Both the position numbers and the translations under genes were made by a program. A DNA stretch of 64,000 bases, taken from contig NZ_CP050154.1 in NCBI RefSeq assembly GCF_011617705.1, positions 1,984,001-2,048,000 of the forward strand. The letters run 5' to 3'. Origin of the DNA: Brevibacterium limosum. GTDB lineage: Bacteria > Actinomycetota > Actinomycetes > Actinomycetales > Brevibacteriaceae. The notes under the pieces were generated by a model. The model was not told where the DNA came from, searched no databases, and saw only the letters and a list, made by a program, of their open reading frames with translations. Shown here piece after piece: positions 58,116 to 64,000 of the stretch (position 1 is its first letter; each line of letters begins with the position of its first letter).

Positions 58116-58167
58116 ACGACCTGCACGGACACGACGTGGCGACCAGCGGTCGGTGCCTCGTCGCTGT

Positions 58168-58173
58168 TAGGCT
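58168..58173 (+). promoter_or_regulatory. Candidate -10 element of the site-2 protease gene (TAGGCT)
   Basis: TAGGCT, 57 nt before the ATG, leaving a leader with the CGGAGG ribosome-binding site. Confidence 0.4.
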
Positions 58174-58230
58174 GAGTAATCGACCCTCTGTGGTCCGCTG
58201 ACCACGACATCGACCGGAGGAATCCCTTCA

Positions 58231-59391
58231 ATGGCCGCGAAAAACCACCACCCCGGTGCGTCATCGGGTCTGCGCCTGGGCACCGTCCTCGGCGCGCCGG
58301 TGATTCTGGCATGGTCGTGGTTCCTCGCCGCCATCGTGATCACCATCCTCTTCACCCCGTGGCTCAACCAGGTCCGTCCCGATCTGGGCATCGGGGCATG
58401 GTTCGTGGCCTTCGCCTACGCCGTGCTCCTCTTCGCCTCCGTGTTCCTCCACGAGCTCGCGCACGGAGTGGCCGGCCAGTTCTACGGCCAGAAGGTCGCT
58501 GCGATCGAACTCAATATCTGGGGCGGGTTCACCCGGTTCGAACCGCAGATGGACAATCCGCGCGACAAAGCGGCGATGACGAGCTTCGTCATCTCCATCG
58601 TCGGCCCCATCGTCAACATCGTTCTGGCTCTGCTGGGATGGTGGTGCCTCAGCGCCGCCAGCCCCACCTCGGTGCCTTGGCTGCTGCTCATCGCCGTCAC
58701 CTTCGCCAACGTCGCCCTCGGCGCCATCAACCTGCTGCCGGGCATCCCGCTCGACGGCGGCTGGGCGCTGCAGGCGATCATGTGGCGCATCACCGGTTCG
58801 CAGTTCCTGGGCACGATCGTGGCCAGCTGGGTCGGACGCATCATCGCCATCGGGTTCATCGGCTGGTCGGTCATCACACCGCTGCTGGCCGGGGAACGAC
58901 CCGCCCCGCTGACCGTGGCCTGGATGTCGCTCATCGCTATCATGCTGTGGTTCTCCGCCGGAGACGCCGCGACCCACGCCAAACGGGCCCGGAAGATGGA
59001 GACCTACGACCTGTCCCAGGTCATCCAACCGGCGATCGCCGCCACCTGGGACGCCGACCTGGCCGACACCCTCGACTATGCGAACACGCTCGGGAACGCG
59101 AAGGAACGCACTCTCATCGTCGTCCTCGACCAGAAGGGGCTGCCGTACGGTCTCGTCGACCGGCATGCGGCAGCCGGTCGCCTCGCCGAGACCCTCGAGG
59201 CCGTTCCCGCCGGAGAGGTCGCCCGCCCACTGGCCGGGTGGATCGGAGTGCCCAAGGACATCACGGCCCCGCACCTGCTCGAATCGCTCACCCACCGCCC
59301 CAAGGCACAGTTCAGCCTGGTCATGGACGGCAACACCCTCGTCGGAGTCATCGACCTGCAGGAGTTCTTCGACGAACTTCTCGCAGCCTGA
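58231..59391 (+). CDS. Site-2 protease family protein with CBS domains
   Basis: Intramembrane zinc protease. The 386-residue protein has the metal motif FLHELAHG (H74, E75, H78), the third ligand in NLLPGIPLDGGWAL and about six membrane segments, followed by a cytoplasmic part (about 255-385) of paired CBS-like repeats that may sense a nucleotide. This matches the Rip3-like class. The CGGAGG sequence stands before the ATG. Its substrate is unknown, although S2P enzymes often cleave anti-sigma factors; none is encoded nearby. Confidence 0.9.
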   Translation: MAAKNHHPGASSGLRLGTVLGAPVILAWSWFLAAIVITILFTPWLNQVRPDLGIGAWFVAFAYAVLLFASVFLHELAHGVAGQFYGQKVAAIELNIWGGFTRFEPQMDNPRDKAAMTSFVISIVGPIVNIVLALLGWWCLSAASPTSVPWLLLIAVTFANVALGAINLLPGIPLDGGWALQAIMWRITGSQFLGTIVASWVGRIIAIGFIGWSVITPLLAGERPAPLTVAWMSLIAIMLWFSAGDAATHAKRARKMETYDLSQVIQPAIAATWDADLADTLDYANTLGNAKERTLIVVLDQKGLPYGLVDRHAAAGRLAETLEAVPAGEVARPLAGWIGVPKDITAPHLLESLTHRPKAQFSLVMDGNTLVGVIDLQEFFDELLAA

Positions 59392-59421
59392 GCCGGTTGT
59401 GTGAGGCAATCCTCACCAGCG

Positions 59422-59427
59422 TAGAGT
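59422..59427 (+). promoter_or_regulatory. -10 element of trmI (TAGAGT)
   Basis: TAGAGT, 9 nt before the ATG, leaving at most a 2-3 nt leader. Confidence 0.45.
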
Positions 59428-59436
59428 GGACTCATC

Positions 59437-60510
59437 ATGACTCAGCCACTGCATTCCCGGCCTCCGCGCGTTCTGGGCCGCGGAGAGAAGGTCCAACTCA
59501 CCGACCCCAAGGGGCGGATGCACACCTTCGTGCTCGCCCCGGGTGAGCACTTCCATACGAACAAGGGCCTCATCAGCCACGATGACATCATCGGGCGCAC
59601 CGAGGGAATCATCGTCGCGAACTCCGGGGGAGTGGACTTCCAGGTCTTCCGCCCACGGTACGAAGACTTCGTGCTCTCCATGCCCCGTGGGGCCGCGGTC
59701 GTCTACCCGAAGGACTCGGGGCTCATCGTCACCCTCGGCGACATCTTCCCCGGCTCAGTCGTCGTCGAGGCCGGCGTCGGATCCGGAGCCCTGTCGATGG
59801 CGCTGCTGCGTGCCGTGGGCGCAGGCGGGTCCGTGCATTCGTTCGAACTGCGAGAGGAATTCGCGACGATCGCGGCCGGCAACATCGCCGACTTCTTCGA
59901 CGGCGAACCGGAGAACTGGTCGGTCACCGTCGGTGATCTCGCCGAGACCCTGCCGCAGACGTTCGGACCCGGCAGCGTCGACCGCGTCGTCCTCGACATG
60001 CTGACCCCCTGGAACACCCTCCAAGCCGTCAGCGAAGCGCTGACACCCGGCGGAATCGTCATCGCCTATGTGGCCACCGTCCCGCAGCTGTCCCGTTTCG
60101 TCGAAGCCCTGCGCGCTTCCGGCAGGTTCGCCGAACCCGAGTCGATGGAGGCCATGGTCCGCGGCTGGCACGTCGACGGACTCGCGGTCCGCCCCGACCA
60201 CCGGATGATCGCCCACACCGGGTTCCTCATCATGGCCCGCCGGATGGCCGACGGCATCAGCCCGCTGGAGAAGAAGAAGCGCCCTCAGGGAGCCACCGCG
60301 GCCGCCGAGGATGTGGCGGCGTGGACGGGACCCGAGGTCACCGAGGCGGCCATCGGCACCCGCACCGCACACGGGAAGAAGCTGCGCCGGGTGATGCGCG
60401 AGGCCGGCAGACGCCTGCGCGACGAGCCCGAAGGATCCGGCGAAACGCCGACCACAGATGTCACAGACAGCCCGACCGACACGAGCACAGGGCCGAAGGA
60501 GGATCGATGA
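59437..60510 (+). CDS. trmI: tRNA (adenine(58)-N1)-methyltransferase TrmI
   Basis: Methylates A58 in the T loop of tRNAs as a homotetramer. The 357-residue protein has a small N-terminal domain, SAM motif [20 protein letters not shown], the acidic motif [10 protein letters not shown] and the target-binding [10 protein letters not shown]. About 90 additional C-terminal residues are charged and probably disordered. It overlaps the Mpa/ARC gene by ATGA, as in mycobacteria where trmI lies near the proteasome ATPase gene. Confidence 0.92.
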   Translation: MTQPLHSRPPRVLGRGEKVQLTDPKGRMHTFVLAPGEHFHTNKGLISHDDIIGRTEGIIVANSGGVDFQVFRPRYEDFVLSMPRGAAVVYPKDSGLIVTLGDIFPGSVVVEAGVGSGALSMALLRAVGAGGSVHSFELREEFATIAAGNIADFFDGEPENWSVTVGDLAETLPQTFGPGSVDRVVLDMLTPWNTLQAVSEALTPGGIVIAYVATVPQLSRFVEALRASGRFAEPESMEAMVRGWHVDGLAVRPDHRMIAHTGFLIMARRMADGISPLEKKKRPQGATAAAEDVAAWTGPEVTEAAIGTRTAHGKKLRRVMREAGRRLRDEPEGSGETPTTDVTDSPTDTSTGPKEDR

Positions 60511-62159
60511 CAGAGACCACGACCGAGGTGAAGAAGCTGCGCGAGGACACCGCGTCCCTGCGCCAGCAGCTCTACACAGCGGGCAAACGCAACGAGGCAC
60601 TGTCGAAGACTCTGCGCACGGCCCGCGATGAGCTGGGCAGGATCAAAGAGGAGGCCAGGCGACTGACCGAGCCGCCGAACAACTGGGGGACACTCATCGC
60701 CCTCGGCGAGAATGCAGTGACCGCCGACGTCATCGTCGGCGGCCGCCGCATGCGTGTGGCCGTCGCCCCCGAGGTTGAGCCCGAGGTCCTGCATGCCGGA
60801 GCCGATGTGCTCCTGTCCGAAGGTCTCGTCATCATCGGCACCGGCGACTTCCCGCCCGTGGGATCGGTCGTCAACGTCCGCGAATTCGTCGACTCCCAGC
60901 GCATCCTCGTCGGAGCTCCCGGCGATGACGAACAGGTCTTCACCCTCGCTGCCGGCCTCGTCGAATCGGGACTGCGCGTCGGCGATGCCGTCGTCGTCGA
61001 CACCCGCACCCACTATGCGCTGCAGGTCGTCGAGAAGCCCGAGGTGTCCTCGCTGCTGCTCGAAGAGGTCCCCGACATCACCTACTCGGACATCGGCGGA
61101 CTGGCCGACCAGATCGAACAGATCAAGGATGCCGTCGAACTGCCCTTCGAACATCCCGAGCTCTACACCGAGCACGGACTCAAACCGCCCAAGGGGATCC
61201 TGCTCTACGGACCTCCCGGCTGCGGAAAGACGCTCATCGCAAAGGCCGTGGCGAACTCCCTGGCCGATCGCACCGGCACGGTGCGCACGAGCAAGACCTA
61301 CTTCCTCAACATCAAAGGCCCGGAGCTGCTGGACAAGTACGTCGGTGAGACCGAACGTCAGCTGCGCCTGATCTTCGCCCGAGCGCGGGAGAAGGCCTCG
61401 GCAGGTTTCCCCGTCGTGGTGTTCTTCGACGAGATGGAATCGCTGTTCCGCACCCGCGGCACCGGCAAGTCCTCGGACGTGGAGACGACGATCGTGCCGC
61501 AGCTGCTCACGGAGATCGACGGTGTCGAACAGCTCGACAACGTCATCGTCATCGGTGCCTCGAACCGTGAGGATCTCATCGACCCTGCGATCCTGCGTCC
61601 CGGTCGCCTGGATGTGAAGATCCGCATCGAACGTCCCGACGCCGACGCGGCCCGGGACATCTTCGAGAAGTACCTCACGGCCGACCTGCCCCTGCACTCG
61701 AGCGTACTCGCCGGTCATGACACCCCCGCCGAGGCGGTCGCCGCGCTGATCGACAGCTGTGTCGAACGGATGTTCGCTGAGACACCGGAGAACGAATTCG
61801 TCGAGGTCAGCTATGCCGACGGTTCGAAGGAAATCCTCCACTTCTCTGCTTTCGCCTCCGGTGCGATGATCCACAACATCGTCGACCGTGCGAAGAAGGC
61901 GGCGATCAAGTCGCTGCTCGACACCGGTGAGCGCGGTCTGCGTCCTGGACACTTCGAGGATGCCATCGCCGAGGAATTCAGCGAGCACGAGGATCTGCCG
62001 AACACGACGAACCCCGACGAATGGGCACGGATCTCCGGGCGCAAGGGCGAGCGGGTCACTCATCTGCGGATGATGCACCTCGATACGACCAGGGGAGCCC
62101 CGACCGTGCCCTATGAGACCGAGATCGCCGAGGTGCGGCCGAACTCCGATCTCGTCTGA
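60507..62159 (+). CDS. arc: Proteasome-associated/forming ATPase (Mpa/ARC)
   Basis: AAA ATPase that unfolds pupylated proteins. The 550-residue protein has an N-terminal coiled coil (about 5-55), double OB domains (60-180), Walker A GPPGCGKT (235-242), Walker B VVFFDEME (D308, E309) and the arginine-finger region LRPGRLD. The C-terminus ends RPNSDLV instead of the GQYL-type tail that docks Mpa onto the 20S proteasome. This resembles organisms that keep pupylation but lack the 20S core. AAGGAGG precedes the ATG, which overlaps the trmI stop. dop lies downstream. Confidence 0.92.
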   Translation: MTETTTEVKKLREDTASLRQQLYTAGKRNEALSKTLRTARDELGRIKEEARRLTEPPNNWGTLIALGENAVTADVIVGGRRMRVAVAPEVEPEVLHAGADVLLSEGLVIIGTGDFPPVGSVVNVREFVDSQRILVGAPGDDEQVFTLAAGLVESGLRVGDAVVVDTRTHYALQVVEKPEVSSLLLEEVPDITYSDIGGLADQIEQIKDAVELPFEHPELYTEHGLKPPKGILLYGPPGCGKTLIAKAVANSLADRTGTVRTSKTYFLNIKGPELLDKYVGETERQLRLIFARAREKASAGFPVVVFFDEMESLFRTRGTGKSSDVETTIVPQLLTEIDGVEQLDNVIVIGASNREDLIDPAILRPGRLDVKIRIERPDADAARDIFEKYLTADLPLHSSVLAGHDTPAEAVAALIDSCVERMFAETPENEFVEVSYADGSKEILHFSAFASGAMIHNIVDRAKKAAIKSLLDTGERGLRPGHFEDAIAEEFSEHEDLPNTTNPDEWARISGRKGERVTHLRMMHLDTTRGAPTVPYETEIAEVRPNSDLV

Positions 62160-62183
62160 GTCTGCCGATGATCACGATGCGAT

Positions 62184-62235
62184 GAACCGAGAGCCCGTCG
62201 TCTCCGTCGGTCGACGGAAGCGGCGGGCTCGGTTC
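62184..62235. terminator. Hairpin between convergent Mpa/ARC and DUF3054 genes
   Basis: Arms GAACCGAGAGCCCG and CGGGCTCGGTTC pair with a 2-nt bulge; the interior contains a second stem CCGTC/GACGG. Confidence 0.5.
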
Positions 62236-62268
62236 GAAGTCAGGCGTCGGGCCGACGCGCGCAGATGT

Positions 62269-62673
62269 TCAGCGGCTGCGTCTGCGGCGGCCCGAACCGC
62301 CGGAGACGGCTGTGGCGATGAGGCGCCAGCCGACCAGAGTGATGAGATTGAGCGAGGTCGCCACGATCATGAAGCTCACCGGCACCGCAACCGGGTCCCC
62401 GCCGGCACCGGTGACTCCGCGCAGGACGAGCCCGACGAGGACGGTGATCGCCCAGACGCCGGTGCCCGTGGCCAGAGGAGCGATCGGCCGATCCCACACG
62501 GCCGTGAGCAGCCACGCGATGACGAGGGCTGCGACGAAGGGCCACGCTGTGGTCATCAGCCCCTGCGGATCGAAATTGTGAGAATGTGTGTAATGACCGA
62601 CGATCGTGAACAGAACCACGAGGATGAGGTCGACGATCAGTGCGATGGGGAGATGCGATTTCTTCGTTGCCAC
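62269..62673 (-). CDS. DUF3054 family membrane protein
   Basis: A 134-residue protein with four predicted membrane segments (ALIVDLILVVLFTIVGHY, AWPFVAALVIAWLLTAVW, VWAITVLVGLVLRG, SFMIVATSLNLITLVGW) and an Arg-rich C-terminus. Function unknown. The GTG at 62673 is 7 nt after TAGACT, indicating a leaderless mRNA. It is divergent from dop, 32 bases away. Confidence 0.85.
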   Translation of the reverse strand: MATKKSHLPIALIVDLILVVLFTIVGHYTHSHNFDPQGLMTTAWPFVAALVIAWLLTAVWDRPIAPLATGTGVWAITVLVGLVLRGVTGAGGDPVAVPVSFMIVATSLNLITLVGWRLIATAVSGGSGRRRRSR

Positions 62674-62680
62674 GTCCCCG

Positions 62681-62686
62681 AGTCTA
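62681..62686 (-). promoter_or_regulatory. Leaderless -10 element of the DUF3054 gene (TAGACT)
   Basis: TAGACT on the minus strand, 7 nt before GTG 62673. It overlaps the short upstream region of dop. Confidence 0.5.
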
Positions 62687-62705
62687 GACCTTGGAGGAGA
62701 ATCAG

Positions 62706-64000
62706 ATGCTCAGAGTCAGGCGCGTCATGGGGGCCGAGACCGAGTTCGGCCTCAGCCAGCCGGGCAACCCGCGGGCGAACCCGATGCGGGACTCGGCGCG
62801 TGTCGTCGACGCCTATGCCGGTCTCCGCGGGCTGAAGTCCTCCCAGAACTTCTGGGACTTCGCCACCGAGTCTCCGCTGGCCGATGCCCGCGGCTTCTTC
62901 ATGAACATCGCCGACGCCGATGCCACCCAGCTGACCCACGTCCCGGCCGACGATGTCGAAGCCCAGTATCTGGCGAATGTCGTCACGGAGAACGGCGCCC
63001 GCTACTACGTCGACCACGCCCATCCCGAATACTCCTCCCCGGAGGTGCTCACCCCGCGCGATATCGTCACCTTCGACCGAGCCGGCGACCTCGTCGCATT
63101 GGAGTCGGTGCGGACGCTCGAGAAGAGCGCGGAGCCGGTCAATCTGTACAAGAACAACACGGACTCCAAGGGAGCTTCCTACGGCACCCATGAGAACTAC
63201 CTCGTCGACCGGTCCACGGACTTCGATGACATCGTGGCCGGCCTCGTCCCGTTCTTCGTCACCCGTCAGATCCTGTGCGGATCGGGACGGGTCGGCATCG
63301 GTCGCGAGGGGGAGGGCAAAGGCTTCCAGATCTCGTCCCGGGCGGACTTCTTCGAAGCCGAAGTGGGACTCGAGACGACCCTGCGGCGGCCCATCGTCAA
63401 CACCCGTGACGAACCGCACGCCGACCCGGCGAAGTACCGCCGTCTGCACGTGATCATCGGCGACGCCACGCTGGCGGAACCGGCGACGTTCGTCCGCTTC
63501 GGATCGACCTCCCTCGTCCTCGGACTCATCGAGGCCGGACTGGCGCCGCGGATCGAACTCGCGGATCCCCTGCAGTCGCTGTGGGACGTCAGCCACGACC
63601 TGGGCCTGTCGGCCCCGCTGCCGCTGGCCGACGGGACGACGAAGACGGCCCTGGAGATCCAGGAGATCTTCTATTCCGCCTGTCTCGAGCACGCCGACCC
63701 GGATGATGTCGAGACGAGCGAGGTGCTCGCCGAATGGCGCCGATTCCTCGACGGGCTCTCGACCGATCCGACGACTCTGGCCGACTCCATCGACTGGGTC
63801 GCCAAATGGGTGCTGCTGTCAAGCTACCGCTCCCGGGAAGGAATCGACTGGGACCATCCGAAGCTCGCCCTCATCGACGTCCAGTACCACGATGTGCGCC
63901 CGGAGAAGGGGCTGTTCCACAAGCTCGAACGGGCCGGACGCATCCGCCGGATGACCACAGACGCCGAGGTCGAAGCCGCCGTGACCAACGCCCCCGACGG
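62706..64000 (+). CDS. dop: Pup deamidase/depupylase Dop, partial (runs off the window end)
   Basis: Deamidates the C-terminal Gln of Pup and removes Pup from substrates. About 431 residues are visible and the stop lies beyond base 64000. It begins MLRVRRVMGAETEFGL; the GAETEFG metal/ATP motif (9-15) and the acidic HPEYSSPEVLTPRD near 106 are typical, and the long flexible insertion between residues 35 and 85 (the Dop loop) distinguishes it from the ligase PafA. GGAGGAG precedes the ATG at 62706. The next gene is expected to be pup, which cannot be seen here. Confidence 0.93.
   Translation, partial: MLRVRRVMGAETEFGLSQPGNPRANPMRDSARVVDAYAGLRGLKSSQNFWDFATESPLADARGFFMNIADADATQLTHVPADDVEAQYLANVVTENGARYYVDHAHPEYSSPEVLTPRDIVTFDRAGDLVALESVRTLEKSAEPVNLYKNNTDSKGASYGTHENYLVDRSTDFDDIVAGLVPFFVTRQILCGSGRVGIGREGEGKGFQISSRADFFEAEVGLETTLRRPIVNTRDEPHADPAKYRRLHVIIGDATLAEPATFVRFGSTSLVLGLIEAGLAPRIELADPLQSLWDVSHDLGLSAPLPLADGTTKTALEIQEIFYSACLEHADPDDVETSEVLAEWRRFLDGLSTDPTTLADSIDWVAKWVLLSSYRSREGIDWDHPKLALIDVQYHDVRPEKGLFHKLERAGRIRRMTTDAEVEAAVTNAPD

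Overview
The window is 64 kb of high-GC, gene-dense DNA from an actinobacterial chromosome. Evidence for this is mycothiol ligase (mshC), the Pup-deconjugation gene dop beside an Mpa/ARC ATPase, the split mutasome (imuA'-imuB-dnaE2), the sufR-B-D-C-S-U-T operon, and many leaderless genes with a TANNNT hexamer 6-8 nt before the start codon. Overall protein character suggests a Brevibacterium-like member of the Micrococcales; that genus call is inference. I see no prophage, transposase, CRISPR array or rRNA. One tRNA (Leu, GAG) is present. No gene-free stretch exceeds about 240 bases.

Layout. 1-4190 (minus): pgi (cut by the window edge), tal and tkt, overlapping by ATGA. 4415-5969 (plus): a four-helix membrane protein and ctaB (heme O synthase). 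6154-9137 (minus): a VOC protein, ctaA (heme A synthase) and a two-gene ABC exporter. 9275-15817 (plus): the complete SUF Fe-S operon led by its SufR-type repressor, ending in a 47-nt hairpin. 16036-18320: an RNase HI with an unusual C-terminal extension and an ABC-F ATPase. 18370-19996 (minus): SURF1, a small Cys protein, DUF3099. 20097-22198 (plus): fabG, fabI and a SixA-like phosphatase. 22291-23699 (minus): serB and an unknown gene. 23744-27103 (plus): orphan ABC ATPase, TSUP transporter, SpoU methyltransferase, unknown. 27185-30510: YbaK-like deacylase, rpmE2, pdxK, trmL, a methyltransferase. 30748-32403: DUF222/HNH protein. 32443-38330: LexA-box-preceded mutasome. 38497-40855: metY-metX. 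40958-47153: a divergent lipid beta-oxidation module (acyl-CoA oxidase/dehydrogenase, TetR, thiolase, FabG4-like reductase, MaoC hydratase). 47235-47322: tRNA-Leu. 47560-55720: M20 peptidase, DMT transporter, DUF5703, phosphoglycerate-mutase-like, uppP, a degenerate aldo/keto reductase, DUF3090, SCO1664-family kinase-like protein and mshC. 55763-64000: PAC2, HAD, RecB-like nuclease, site-2 protease, trmI, Mpa/ARC, DUF3054 and dop (cut by the window edge).

How it fits together. Central carbon (pgi/tal/tkt), cytochrome oxidase maturation (ctaA, ctaB, SURF1) and Fe-S assembly sit together, as in other Actinobacteria. The 50-64 kb part resembles the mycobacterial neighbourhood linking UppP, mycothiol synthesis, PAC2, TrmI and the Pup system. 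Besides genes, the sequence carries several kinds of small structure: an interspersed palindrome (CGTCCCCGCGGGGACG), short tandem duplications at or just after stop codons, very long hairpins between convergent genes, and divergent leaderless promoters whose -10 elements overlap or are spanned by an operator.
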